Positions 18,019 to 26,526 of a stretch of 57,213 bases of DNA are shown here, piece by piece. This DNA is from Methanomicrobiales archaeon. Its GTDB lineage: Archaea; Halobacteriota; Methanomicrobia; Methanomicrobiales; Methanospirillaceae. Location of the stretch: contig JANXYM010000095.1 of assembly GCA_025350045.1 (NCBI GenBank), positions 1-57,213 on the forward strand, in the 5' to 3' direction. The notes beneath the pieces were generated by a model. It was not told where the DNA came from and did not search any database. It was given only the letters and a program-made list of their open reading frames with translations. A program made the translations under genes and the position numbers. Positions within the stretch are counted from its first letter, which is position 1. Every line of letters starts with the position of its first letter.

Positions 18019-19059
18019 ATGAGTATACAGGATCGATTCTGCCCCAAATGTGGCAAACCAACAGAAAATGAAGGGTTTTGTAATGAGTGTCAGGTAAGCA
18101 GTACCAAATGGTACTCCTGCGATAAGCGTGCAATGAGCACCCACTGCCCCAGCTGCGATGCGATTAAAATCCAAAGTACATGGACGGACTCTACCAGGGA
18201 GCGGGCAGAGATTGCACCGGATCTGGCAAGATCCGCTGTGCACCTGCACCCGGATGTAAAAAAGGCAGTTATTGATGTCACCGTGGTGGACATGACCGTA
18301 AACCGGTCGCGCGCATATCTTGAGATCCAGGGCGAGCTGTACGATAAACCTGTGCATGAAAAATGCACGGTAGAACTGGTCTGGCATAAGGAGCAATGCG
18401 ACCGTTGTAACCGTATCAGCGGCAGTTACTATGAGGGTGTCGTGCAGGTACGCGCCGAAGGGAGAATTCCCAATAAATACGAAATCATGATGGCTCAGAC
18501 CATAGCCCAACAGACGGAAGACAATCTCCAGTCCGGGGGCGAGCGCCTCTCGTTTATCAACGATATGAACGAGATCCGTGACGGTCTTGACATCATCATC
18601 GGGTCCCAGCATATCGGCACCCTGATCTGCAAGAATATCATCGCAAAGATGGGGGGTCGTTACACCACTCATCCAAAGCTGGTAGGAGAAAAGAACGGAA
18701 GACAGCTCTTCCGTATAACCTACGCACTGCGGATTCCCCGGTTCCAGAAACAGGATATCGTACTATCCCGGGGACGATATGCAGAGGTTGACCGCGTGGA
18801 GTCCAATCATATCCGGGTGATGGATCTTAGTGACGGCATGTTCCGCGCAATAAAAGACGATGACGTGGAACGGATTGTCGGCAATGCCCGGGATTCAATA
18901 GAGGCACAGGTGGTTTTTTCCGACAAGGACATCATTGGGATTCTTGATCCTGACACTGCGCGAACCATCGAATTCAAGAAATTTGCCTGGATGTGTGCCC
19001 GGCCCGGAGATCATCTCAATATTTTGCGCGACGGGGAGCAGATCATCGTAGTCAGGTAA
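18019..19059 (+). CDS. NMD3-related ribosome biogenesis protein
   Basis: The archaeal homologue of NMD3, which in eukaryotes is the 60S-subunit export adaptor. The N-terminus has treble zinc-binding cysteine pairs (FCPKCGKP, FCNECQ, then HCPSCD), followed by the OB/SH3-like region, with another pair CDRCNRISG near residue 137. ATG 18019 follows the DUF424 stop directly; longer readings overlap that gene and lack the zinc motif at the start. The protein is 346 residues, similar to other archaeal NMD3 proteins. A role in large-subunit maturation is inferred from the family. Confidence 0.85.
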   Translation: MSIQDRFCPKCGKPTENEGFCNECQVSSTKWYSCDKRAMSTHCPSCDAIKIQSTWTDSTRERAEIAPDLARSAVHLHPDVKKAVIDVTVVDMTVNRSRAYLEIQGELYDKPVHEKCTVELVWHKEQCDRCNRISGSYYEGVVQVRAEGRIPNKYEIMMAQTIAQQTEDNLQSGGERLSFINDMNEIRDGLDIIIGSQHIGTLICKNIIAKMGGRYTTHPKLVGEKNGRQLFRITYALRIPRFQKQDIVLSRGRYAEVDRVESNHIRVMDLSDGMFRAIKDDDVERIVGNARDSIEAQVVFSDKDIIGILDPDTARTIEFKKFAWMCARPGDHLNILRDGEQIIVVR

Positions 19060-19062
19060 GGA

Positions 19063-19941
19063 ATGCGCGTCAGAGCGGTACCAAAGGAAAAGATCCGGAC
19101 TATCCAGGAAGAGGACTGGATCGACCGGAGCCGGAGTCCTTACGCGGAGGGCGGGATCCTCTGGGTGCCGGTAAAAGACGGTGCCTCATGTGACCGCGAG
19201 ATTCCCGAGATGTGTCAATACAGAGGAAGAGGTTATTTTATGATCGGCGAGGTAGCCGTCATTCACGGAAAGAAGCCTGCCTGTTCTGAAGTTGAAGAGA
19301 TTGTCCGGTTCCGCCACCCGCAGGGGGTACTCTGGATAGAGTCGCTCAATGAAGTGACACGGACCCCATCAACCGAGGTACTCTGGGGAGATGTCGGCGA
19401 AGTCCGGCATCAGGAAAACGGGTACTCCTATTTTTTAGATCCCCGCAGGGTGATGTTTTCACAGGGAAACCGGGAAGAAAAACTGCGCATGGCTACATTG
19501 GTGCAAGGGAGTGGCCTGCGTGAACGGGTGGCTGACATGTTTGCCGGTATCGGGTACTTCACCCTGCCCATTGGTGGGAGCGGGGGAAATGTCCATGCAA
19601 TGGAGATAAACCCGGTGGCATTTGCGTACCTTGAACGAAATATCATCGTAAACGGACTATCCGATCGCATTACTCCATCCCTTGGTGATTGCAGGGATCT
19701 TCTTTCCGGAACCTATAACCGGATCATCATGGGACATTTTGATGCGATTACCCTGCTGCCTGCGGCCTTGCAGCATGTGGAGGCGGGAAGTACCATCCAT
19801 GTCCACAGCATCGGCACTGTGAGAGAACAGATCGGGGAAATGTGCGAGAGCGCAGGTTTTTCTTCCACCATCATGGTACATAAAGTAAAGAAATACCGGC
19901 CACATGCCTGGCATGTGGTGCAGGATGTGGCACTTACATGA
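19063..19941 (+). CDS. tRNA wyosine-pathway aminocarboxypropyltransferase (Taw2-like)
   Basis: A class I SAM-fold enzyme of the Trm5/TYW2 group. The SAM motif is DMFAGIGYFTLPIGG near residue 160, followed by HAMEINPVAFAYLERN. The motif IV region reads IIMGHFDAITLLPAAL, not the NPP-type motif of Trm5 methyltransferases. This favours Taw2, which transfers the aminocarboxypropyl group of SAM to 4-demethylwyosine at position 37 of tRNA-Phe. The N-terminal about 130 residues carry the usual RNA-binding part. It follows nmd3 by 3 nt and overlaps coaBC by 4 nt (ATGA). A Trm5-like role cannot be fully excluded. Confidence 0.78.
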   Translation: MRVRAVPKEKIRTIQEEDWIDRSRSPYAEGGILWVPVKDGASCDREIPEMCQYRGRGYFMIGEVAVIHGKKPACSEVEEIVRFRHPQGVLWIESLNEVTRTPSTEVLWGDVGEVRHQENGYSYFLDPRRVMFSQGNREEKLRMATLVQGSGLRERVADMFAGIGYFTLPIGGSGGNVHAMEINPVAFAYLERNIIVNGLSDRITPSLGDCRDLLSGTYNRIIMGHFDAITLLPAALQHVEAGSTIHVHSIGTVREQIGEMCESAGFSSTIMVHKVKKYRPHAWHVVQDVALT

Positions 19942-21098
19942 CCCTTGTCCAGACCCTTGCCGGAAAACAGATCATTGTCGCCGTCACCGGCAGTATCGCT
20001 GCGGTTGAAATGATAAAACTCATCCATGCCCTGAGACGGCGTGGTGCGGTTGTCCAGCCGGTAATGAGTTCGGCAGCGGCCGGTATCATTCATCCGGACG
20101 CCCTCACCTATGCCAGCGGAAGGGAGACCATCCAGCGGTTGTCGGGCATGGTGGAGCATGTGCAGTATTGCGGGGATGAGGGAAGTGCAGATCTGCTGCT
20201 CATCGCCCCGTGCACGGCAAATACGATGGGTAAGATTGCTGCCGGAATCGATGACACAACCGTTACAACCTTTGCCACGACCGCCATTGGCAGTAAAAAA
20301 CCGGTGCTCATCGTTCCGGCCATGCACCACAGCATGTATCGTCACCCGGCGGTCCTGGAAAATATCAGGCGCCTGCAACTCTGGGGAATCGCCTGTGCAG
20401 AACCCCGGATAGAAGAGGGTAAGGCAAAGATTGCAGGGACCGAGGAGATCATTCTTATGTGCGAGCGTGCGATCCTGCACCAGCCACTCAGCGGACAGCG
20501 CGTCCTGATCACCAGCGGACCCTGCCGGGAACCGGTTGACGATGTCCGCGTGTTAACCACCCGTTCGAGCGGACTGATGGGCAGGGCGCTTGCTCTCCAG
20601 GCATACCGTCTTGGTGCTGAGGTAACGGTGGTACACCGTGATACATTTCCGTGCGTGAATAATGTGCATTGTGAAACTGCTGATGAGATGCGCACCGCAG
20701 TCCTTGACTGTTTTTCCGGAGAAAGGATTGATTTCTATATCAGTGCCGCGGCGATCTCCGATTTTGCACCAGGGAAAATTGACGGGAAAATCCCCAGCGG
20801 GAAACCTGTGTGTCTTGATCTTGAACCTCTCCCTAAACTTCTGGATGAAGTGTTAAAAAAATATTCTCCCCGAACCATTGCTTTCAAACTGGGCAGGAAC
20901 CAGGAAAAAAAGGCAAAGGAGATGATCGCTACAGGGAATATTGACATGGTACTGATAAATGCACCCGAAACCATGGGGAGCGTACGCGGGGAGTATGTGA
21001 TAGTAACGCGCACGGATACAACCCCTGTAAAAGGGATCAAAGAAGAGATTGCGGTTGCCATCTGGGAGAGATTGTTAGGTAAATCAACTGAGATATAA
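19938..21098 (+). CDS. coaBC: Bifunctional phosphopantothenoylcysteine decarboxylase / phosphopantothenate-cysteine ligase
   Basis: Makes 4'-phosphopantetheine from 4'-phosphopantothenate and cysteine in coenzyme A synthesis. The N-terminal flavoprotein CoaC part has VTGSIAAVE, a catalytic His region in YASGRETIQRLSG, and APCTANTMGKIAAGIDD and PAMHHSMYRHP. The C-terminal CoaB part has VLITSGPCREPVDDVRV, TTRSSGLMGRALA, SAAISDFAP and a lysine-rich FKLGRNQEKKAKE. The start overlaps the previous stop by an ATGA. The archaeal pantoate kinase and phosphopantothenate synthetase that supply its substrate lie 2 kb downstream on the same strand. Confidence 0.94.
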   Translation: MTLVQTLAGKQIIVAVTGSIAAVEMIKLIHALRRRGAVVQPVMSSAAAGIIHPDALTYASGRETIQRLSGMVEHVQYCGDEGSADLLLIAPCTANTMGKIAAGIDDTTVTTFATTAIGSKKPVLIVPAMHHSMYRHPAVLENIRRLQLWGIACAEPRIEEGKAKIAGTEEIILMCERAILHQPLSGQRVLITSGPCREPVDDVRVLTTRSSGLMGRALALQAYRLGAEVTVVHRDTFPCVNNVHCETADEMRTAVLDCFSGERIDFYISAAAISDFAPGKIDGKIPSGKPVCLDLEPLPKLLDEVLKKYSPRTIAFKLGRNQEKKAKEMIATGNIDMVLINAPETMGSVRGEYVIVTRTDTTPVKGIKEEIAVAIWERLLGKSTEI

Positions 21099-21141
21099 AT
21101 ACATTATACGATTCGTAAATTTTTAATAAACGCTGTTTTTC

Positions 21142-21239
21142 ATGAATATTTACATTTCCCGGTAAATCATACATACGGTTTTTTTAATAATACCGGAAAA
21201 AGGCAGGTAATTTTATATGGTGTTTTTGTAAATATTCAT
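21142..21239. promoter_or_regulatory. 13-bp inverted repeat around the HAMP gene promoter
   Basis: ATGAATATTTACA at 21142-21154 is matched exactly by TGTAAATATTCAT at 21227-21239. The second arm ends 2 nt before the HAMP-protein ATG (21242), overlapping the likely transcription start. The first arm lies about 100 bp upstream. The pair brackets a TATA box. It looks like a pair of regulator sites that could loop, or a hairpin; the regulator is unknown. Confidence 0.55.
21211..21218 (+). promoter_or_regulatory. TATA box of the HAMP/roadblock cassette
   Basis: TTTTATAT about 28 nt upstream of ATG 21242 is at archaeal promoter spacing for a leaderless or nearly leaderless transcript. No ribosome-binding sequence is seen before the ATG, which fits. 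Confidence 0.5.
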
Positions 21240-21241
21240 AC

Positions 21242-21670
21242 ATGTCCACTATGAAGAGAAGCGAGGCGAACCAGGTGCAGACTGGTTTTTCTTTCCAGAT
21301 CCCCATTTTTTACAAATTGATGGTAAGTATGCTCTTTGTCGCAACAATACCGATAATTCTCCTCGGGATCGTGTACATGGGTGATACTACCAGCATCATC
21401 AAAAATATAGGACTTGCTAACAGTATATTTATCATCACACTCATCACGCTGTCTGTTGTGGTTATGTGGAGTTTCTTCCTGGCAAACAGTATCACGAATC
21501 CGATAGTCAAGCTCTCTAAGATTGCCAACAGTATGAGTACCGGAGAATTGAAAAATCCTGAAATTGAGTTGCTCAGTAACGATGAAATTGGTGAACTTCA
21601 GACAGCATTCAACCGGATGATCAATACCTATAAAATTCTGGATACCCTGTCAAAAGAAGATACTGAATAG
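21242..21670 (+). CDS. Two-helix membrane protein with HAMP domain and no output domain
   Basis: A 142-residue protein with two transmembrane helices (about residues 22-45 and 58-80) separated by only a dozen residues, so there is almost no extracellular sensor. A HAMP domain follows (SITNPIVKLSKIANSMSTGE and NDEIGELQTAFNRMI, about 80-133). The protein ends soon after, with no kinase, cyclase or chemoreceptor module. It probably passes a membrane signal to a separate partner. The next two genes encode roadblock/LC7-type proteins, and the three likely form one cassette. Confidence 0.75.
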   Translation: MSTMKRSEANQVQTGFSFQIPIFYKLMVSMLFVATIPIILLGIVYMGDTTSIIKNIGLANSIFIITLITLSVVVMWSFFLANSITNPIVKLSKIANSMSTGELKNPEIELLSNDEIGELQTAFNRMINTYKILDTLSKEDTE

Positions 21671-21801
21671 GTAAAATAACCGATATTTCCCGGTCATCAC
21701 CGTATCAAATCCAGAGCAATGGATGCCCGGGAAATCATTTGATCCATCCTCCCGGAACAACCTGCATGATATACAAAACCTGAATACTTCGGTGAATTTC
21801 G

Positions 21802-22152
21802 ATGCTCAAACAGATCCTCAACAAATTTCTCATAATTCCGGGAGTCCAGGCTGCAATTGTGGTAGAAGAGAACGGTGAGATCATCGAAAGCATCAAATCA
21901 GGAATTGTAATTGATAAAAAAAACCTCGATACTATAATCTCTACCGTTATGCTGGACTCAAAATCCACAGCATGGCGTTTTGGAAATGCCCCCCTTTCCA
22001 TGGTGTTTGTCGAATTTTCAGATAATTTTATTATTCTTGGACCGATTGCGGAGGAATTCTACCTGATCCTTATTGCGAAAAACACGGCAAATATCGGGCA
22101 GATCACCTATGAAATGAAGAAGAACCAGGGAGATATCGTTTCAGAATTATGA
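21802..22152 (+). CDS. Roadblock/LC7-like domain protein
   Basis: A 116-residue single-domain protein of the roadblock/LC7 type, related to MglB-like GTPase regulators. The pattern is an N-terminal helix (LKQILNKFLIIPGVQAAIVVEENGEIIES), a central helix with IISTVML, and strands ending in ILGPIAEEFYLILIAKN, then a C-terminal helix. Roadblock proteins dimerise and usually regulate a small Ras-like or Mgl-type GTPase. No GTPase is encoded next to it. Its stop overlaps the next start (ATGA), so it is co-translated with the roadblock fusion downstream. Confidence 0.72.
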   Translation: MLKQILNKFLIIPGVQAAIVVEENGEIIESIKSGIVIDKKNLDTIISTVMLDSKSTAWRFGNAPLSMVFVEFSDNFIILGPIAEEFYLILIAKNTANIGQITYEMKKNQGDIVSEL

Positions 22153-23045
22153 TCGAACAGTTGCCTGAAGGAAAAAGCATCGGATGGATGCAGGCCCCCC
22201 CGCAGTGGATATTTTCTCATACCGTACGATTCATTGGTGTTGTGAGGATCGTTATCCAGGATGGCGAAGGGTTTATTCTCATAAAAAAGGGTAACCCGAT
22301 TTACTATTACTTTAAACACGGGAGAATTGAATTAAAAGGCCATTCAGCCCTGGATTATTTCAACTCCCACCCGACCATTGAATTTAATCTCTGTAAATAC
22401 ACCCCGGAAGAATTTGCACTGGCAATGAAGATCTGCAATATCGAAGAAGCGAGTCCCAAGGAACTCATTGAACCCGAATCTCAAAAATCCGTAATAACCG
22501 AATCCACACCGAAGCGACCGGCACCTGTCGAAGATCCTGCTCCAGAACCCGTGCCAGGACAGGTCCAGGAACTATTCGAGGTGCATGTAGCAGAACCAGT
22601 CTTGTCACCAATGCCTGTGGACACGATTATAAGGCGCTCCTTATTCCCCTCAAATGCGATCCCGGTTGAAGAGCCGCCCACGGTCCCGGAACCGGTGATA
22701 CTGGAAGAATCCGATATCAAACTGATCGGTCAGATTAAAAAACTCAATGGAATTGTTGCCATTTCCGTTTTTAATGATGAGCGCAATATTCTCCTCATGG
22801 GAGATGTGGATATAGACCCGCTCTTAAAGATTGCACGCAGTATGCTTGCAACAACCCGAAAAATCTCTCCTCTGGTTGAATGGGGATCGTTTGTCCACAT
22901 GACACTCCAGATTCCTGAGGGAAATGTGATCATAGCACCATTCCATGATTTTTTCCTCTGTCTGCTAACCACAAGGACGATAAATATCGGGCATATTCGA
23001 AAAATCCTTCGCGATCTCCAGCTTACAACGAATGCCCAGAATTGA
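22149..23045 (+). CDS. DUF4388-like N-terminal domain fused to a roadblock/LC7-like domain
   Basis: Residues 1-95 resemble the DUF4388-type beta-rich module (GVVRIVIQDGEGFILIKKGNP and FKHGRIELKGHSALDYF). A proline/glutamate-rich, disordered linker spans about 100-190. Residues 195-298 form a second roadblock-like domain (IKLIGQIKKLNGIVAISVFND, ending NVIIAPFHDFFLCLLTTRT and a C-terminal helix). The two roadblock proteins could form a heterodimer. The domain assignment rests on pattern only; the N-terminal domain family is the less certain part. Confidence 0.65.
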   Translation: MIEQLPEGKSIGWMQAPPQWIFSHTVRFIGVVRIVIQDGEGFILIKKGNPIYYYFKHGRIELKGHSALDYFNSHPTIEFNLCKYTPEEFALAMKICNIEEASPKELIEPESQKSVITESTPKRPAPVEDPAPEPVPGQVQELFEVHVAEPVLSPMPVDTIIRRSLFPSNAIPVEEPPTVPEPVILEESDIKLIGQIKKLNGIVAISVFNDERNILLMGDVDIDPLLKIARSMLATTRKISPLVEWGSFVHMTLQIPEGNVIIAPFHDFFLCLLTTRTINIGHIRKILRDLQLTTNAQN

Positions 23046-23145
23046 CAATACAGACGCGTACATAATTAAACCTCTTGATCGCATCATCCTGTCCCTCTTT
23101 TACGGCTGGAGAATGTTTACTCCCGTTTCCTGACAGGATTCATTA

Positions 23146-24054
23146 ATGAGGAAAAACGCCCAACTATTTTCACATACTCTTGGAGGACTTCCCATCAGAC
23201 ACAAAACGGTTGTAGCATTCTGCCCGGGCCACATTTCCGGCTATTTTAAAAAAGTGGCGGGGAGCACAGCATTGACTACGGGAAGTATTGGTGCGGGGAT
23301 TGTTATCACGGAAGGAGTGACTGCAACTGTCCGCCATGCTGAATTTCCTTCTGTCATTATCCGGCATCGGGCAGCGAATGGTGCAACATCACTCATCTCA
23401 CAAAAATCCCCCCCAATCAGTTCAATCATGGAACGAATGGGAGTGACTGCAACGGTCACCACGGAATGTCACCTGCCGATTGGAGCGGGATTCGGCCTTT
23501 CTGCTGCAGCTCTTCTGGGAACGGCTACTGCATTGAACCGTCTCTTTTCCCTCGGGTTGACCTCCTGGGATATTGCCCGCCACTCCCATGAGATTGAAGT
23601 TGAACACAGGACCGGACTTGGCGACGTAGCAGCTGCTCAGGAGGGCGGACGGGTCGTCCGGCACGGTCCGGGAATCGATGCAGTGATTGAAAGGAAATTT
23701 GATCTGCCGGAACCCCTGTATTCTGTAAGTTTCGGGCCTATTCATACACCAACGGTTCTTGGTTCCCCCTCCCAGATGGAACTGGTCTCATCTGCTTTTC
23801 CCACAAAAACACCTGCTGGTGCACGGGAGTTCTTCACACTCTCACGGCAGTTTGCCGAGAGGAGCGGACTGATGACAGGCCCGGTACAGCAAGTGTTCAG
23901 GGCATGCGAGGAAGAGGATATCCCGGCTGGTATGACCATGCTTGGCAACGGCGTCTTTGCCTATGGAAAAAACGCCCGGGAAGTCCTTGCTCTTTTTGGC
24001 GAGGTGTACGAGTTCGGGGTATCTCCCACCGGTCCTCGGATCGTGGAGGTTTAA
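23146..24054 (+). CDS. Pantoate kinase (archaeal GHMP type)
   Basis: Phosphorylates pantoate to 4-phosphopantoate, the archaeal replacement for the bacterial pantothenate kinase route. GHMP-kinase motifs are FCPGHISGYF near residue 30, the ATP-binding PIGAGFGLSAAALLG near 110 and an EVEHRTGLGDVAAAQEGG stretch near 150. The C-terminal glycine motif reads GNGVFAYGKNA. The first about 24 residues go beyond the usual family start; no internal ATG is available, so either the N-terminus is extended or a non-standard start is used. The next gene, 2 nt downstream, is the ligase of the following step. Confidence 0.88.
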   Translation: MRKNAQLFSHTLGGLPIRHKTVVAFCPGHISGYFKKVAGSTALTTGSIGAGIVITEGVTATVRHAEFPSVIIRHRAANGATSLISQKSPPISSIMERMGVTATVTTECHLPIGAGFGLSAAALLGTATALNRLFSLGLTSWDIARHSHEIEVEHRTGLGDVAAAQEGGRVVRHGPGIDAVIERKFDLPEPLYSVSFGPIHTPTVLGSPSQMELVSSAFPTKTPAGAREFFTLSRQFAERSGLMTGPVQQVFRACEEEDIPAGMTMLGNGVFAYGKNAREVLALFGEVYEFGVSPTGPRIVEV

Positions 24055-24056
24055 GT

Positions 24057-24788
24057 ATGATTCCAAAGGATCATCCCCGGTACCGGTCACTGGTCACCCG
24101 TGAGAACCTTGCCCGTAGTACCCGTTCCGGCATTGTATCCTTAGAAGGGCTCACCGCTCATGGAAGAGGCGAGGCTTTTGATTACCTGATCGGAGAGAGG
24201 ACAACAGAAAGTGCACACCTCGCGGAACGAATCGCCGCAGCAATACTGATTTCAGCAAAGCATCCGGTTATTTCCGTGAACGGTAACACTGCCGCCCTTG
24301 CAGCCCCGCAGATTGCAGCACTCCAGAAAGCAAGCGGGGCGCTTGTGGAAGTGAACCTGTTCCACAGGACAAAAGAGAGGGTAAAACAGATCGAAGACCT
24401 GCTCCGCGAGACGGGATCCGATGTATTTTCCGGAGAAGCAGAGAGGTTACTCCCGCTTTCCCATGACCGGGCATGGTGCAGGCGTGAAGGAATGTATTCT
24501 GCTGATGTGGTGCTTGTTCCCCTGGAAGACGGGGACCGGTGCGAGGCACTTGTCCGCATGGGAAAAACGGTCATAGCAATCGATCTGAATCCCCTCTCCC
24601 GCACTGCCCGCTCTGCAACCCTTACCATCGTCGATGAGCTGACCCGTGCAATCCCCAATATTGCCGCGGCTTGCAAAGATCTCTCCGCGCCGGAATGCAG
24701 GCAGCTTGCCATGTCAGTTAACAATCATTATCTTTTGTCAGAAGCTATACGTGAGATAACCTTGAGGCTTGACCATGCTATGGATTGA
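24057..24788 (+). CDS. 4-phosphopantoate--beta-alanine ligase (phosphopantothenate synthetase)
   Basis: Joins 4-phosphopantoate to beta-alanine with ATP in archaeal coenzyme A synthesis. The 243-residue protein shows the family start HPRYRSLVTRENLA, VISVNGNTAALAAPQIAALQ, EVNLFHRTKERVKQI and KTVIAIDLNPLSRTA. ATG 24057 has GGAGGT eight bases upstream; the frame is also open further upstream but overlaps pantoate kinase and is not family-like. It overlaps the RFC paralogue by 14 nt. Confidence 0.9.
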   Translation: MIPKDHPRYRSLVTRENLARSTRSGIVSLEGLTAHGRGEAFDYLIGERTTESAHLAERIAAAILISAKHPVISVNGNTAALAAPQIAALQKASGALVEVNLFHRTKERVKQIEDLLRETGSDVFSGEAERLLPLSHDRAWCRREGMYSADVVLVPLEDGDRCEALVRMGKTVIAIDLNPLSRTARSATLTIVDELTRAIPNIAAACKDLSAPECRQLAMSVNNHYLLSEAIREITLRLDHAMD

Positions 24789-25770
24789 GAGATACCGCCC
24801 GAAAGAATTTGGAGAGATTCTCGGTCAGGGTCCATCAATCCGCATTCTTTCATCGTTTGCAAAAAACCGTACCCTGCCTCACGTGATCCTCACCGGGCCG
24901 CATGGTACGGGAAAGAGTGCTGCTGTCGAGTGCTTTGCAAAGACACTGTACGGGGAAAACTGGGAACTCAATACATCTGTGTTCCAGACGGCTGACCTTT
25001 TTTCCCAGGGCAAAGCGTTCCTTGAACAGGATGACCGGTATGCCCACCTCTACCAGAAAAACCAGTCATTAATCAACAATTTCAAATATATCGTCAAATG
25101 GTATGCTTCCCTCCGCCCGCTGGATACGGAGTTCAAGCTAATGGTCTTTGAAGACGCTCATTCCCTCACGCTCGATGCGCAGCAGGCTTTACGAAGGATT
25201 ATGGAACGTTCGAGCGGTACCTGCCGGTTTATCTTCACCACGACAAACCAGAGTTCAATAATTCCTGCAATCGCATCCCGCTGCCTTCCTCTGTTCTTTG
25301 CCCCGGTGGAACAAGACGTGATGCAGCAATTCCTTCACACGATAAAGAATAACGAACAAACTGGCAGGCAGGGATGTTCGGATGATGATCTTGAGCTGAT
25401 CGTCCAGGCGTCACATGGCGATATGCGCAGGGCAATCCTTCTGCTGCAGGTCGCTTTGGAGACCGGAAAGTGTCACAGTCTCTTTGAGATTGACCAGTCT
25501 GAATCGGTAAATGTGTCAGCATCTGCCATGAAGGCAATCAAGGAGGGAGATATTCGCGGCGCGGTCAGGAGACTTGAGTCACTGATGATCGATTACGGAT
25601 TGTCCGGTAGTGAAGTGCTCGAGCAGATACGGACGATCACCAGAAGGGAATATAACCACCCGGCACTTGCTATTGCACTTGCAGATGCAGAAATGCGCAT
25701 GCGACACAGCAACAATGAATTTGTTCAGATCGGGGCATTTGCTACATCAGTCCATAAGGTGTTTTCATGA
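24775..25770 (+). CDS. Second RFC small-subunit paralogue with altered Walker B
   Basis: An AAA+ clamp-loader relative. It opens with the RFC box MLWIERYRPKEFGEILGQ, then GPHGTGKSA (Walker A). The Walker B position reads LMVFEDAHSL, not the LDEAD of rfcS. IASRCLPLFF keeps the SRC arginine-finger motif. It is 331 residues. Methanosarcina-type archaea have a second, divergent RFC small subunit that pairs with the main one; this gene fits that role. It lies in an operon with coenzyme A genes and a methyltransferase rather than with mcm. ATG 24775 was chosen over TTG 24769. Confidence 0.85.
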   Translation: MLWIERYRPKEFGEILGQGPSIRILSSFAKNRTLPHVILTGPHGTGKSAAVECFAKTLYGENWELNTSVFQTADLFSQGKAFLEQDDRYAHLYQKNQSLINNFKYIVKWYASLRPLDTEFKLMVFEDAHSLTLDAQQALRRIMERSSGTCRFIFTTTNQSSIIPAIASRCLPLFFAPVEQDVMQQFLHTIKNNEQTGRQGCSDDDLELIVQASHGDMRRAILLLQVALETGKCHSLFEIDQSESVNVSASAMKAIKEGDIRGAVRRLESLMIDYGLSGSEVLEQIRTITRREYNHPALAIALADAEMRMRHSNNEFVQIGAFATSVHKVFS

Positions 25771-26498
25771 GCACAACCAGACACGATAAAATCCAGCACC
25801 ATTATGATTCGATAGCCGATGTGTATGATCATCATTACGATCATCACCGGGGACGGAGATATCACACCCACGTCAGCAGCCAGCTCATGCACCCGTTACC
25901 CCGGGGGGGAAGACTCCTTGATATCGGATGCGGAACCGGACTTTTTGTAGAAAAATACATTAAAATCGGCGGAACTGCAGTTGGACTTGATATCAGTGGA
26001 AAGATGATCTCGCGGGCACAGCACAGATGCCCGACAAGTGATTTTATTGTCGGAACCGGGGAAAAAATCCCCTTTTCCGAGAACTCCTTTGAAGCGATTT
26101 CCAGCCTTCTTGTGTTCAGCTATGTAAAAGATCCCCAGGCAATGCTGAGGGAATCTTACCGTGTGTTAAAACCCGGTGGCGTTATCTCCATCTGCACCCT
26201 GGGAAAAAAACTTCTTACCCGGGGAATTCCGGCTATCTACCAACTTGGGGAGAAGATGAAGATCCCGCATCTTGTAATGAAGGATTTTGGCGAACATTAT
26301 TACGATAAGGATGAGATGATCAGTCTCTTTTCCCAGGCCGGGTTTTTGGATGTGGGGGTTTCCTGGTGTTCCTTTGCTCATATCGATATGATTGATCCGC
26401 TCTTCAACTTCGCCCAGAAGGTCGAACCATTTGTTGAGAAAAGGGTTCCGCAGCTGGCATACAATATATGCGTGAGTGGCAGAAAGCCGGTAGATTAA
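25767..26498 (+). CDS. Class I SAM-dependent methyltransferase (Methyltransf_11 type)
   Basis: A 243-residue methyltransferase with the SAM motif LLDIGCGTGLFVEKYI near residue 50, GLDISGKMISRAQ next, motif II-like GEKIPFSENSFEAISSLLV and motif III LKPGGVISICTLG. An N-terminal HYDSIADVYDHHYDHH helix is typical of the UbiE/Methyltransf_11 group, which acts on small molecules or lipids. The substrate cannot be named. It starts in an ATGA overlap with the RFC paralogue and closes the operon. Confidence 0.83.
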   Translation: MSTTRHDKIQHHYDSIADVYDHHYDHHRGRRYHTHVSSQLMHPLPRGGRLLDIGCGTGLFVEKYIKIGGTAVGLDISGKMISRAQHRCPTSDFIVGTGEKIPFSENSFEAISSLLVFSYVKDPQAMLRESYRVLKPGGVISICTLGKKLLTRGIPAIYQLGEKMKIPHLVMKDFGEHYYDKDEMISLFSQAGFLDVGVSWCSFAHIDMIDPLFNFAQKVEPFVEKRVPQLAYNICVSGRKPVD

Positions 26499-26503
26499 AG
26501 TTA

Positions 26504-26512
26504 TTTTTTTTT
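26504..26512 (+). terminator. Poly-T terminator after the methyltransferase gene
   Basis: A nine-T run follows six bases after the stop of the methyltransferase gene, the usual archaeal transcription-end signal. The facing minus-strand gene ends 15 nt further on. Confidence 0.5.
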
Positions 26513-26526
26513 AGGAAAAAATGATC

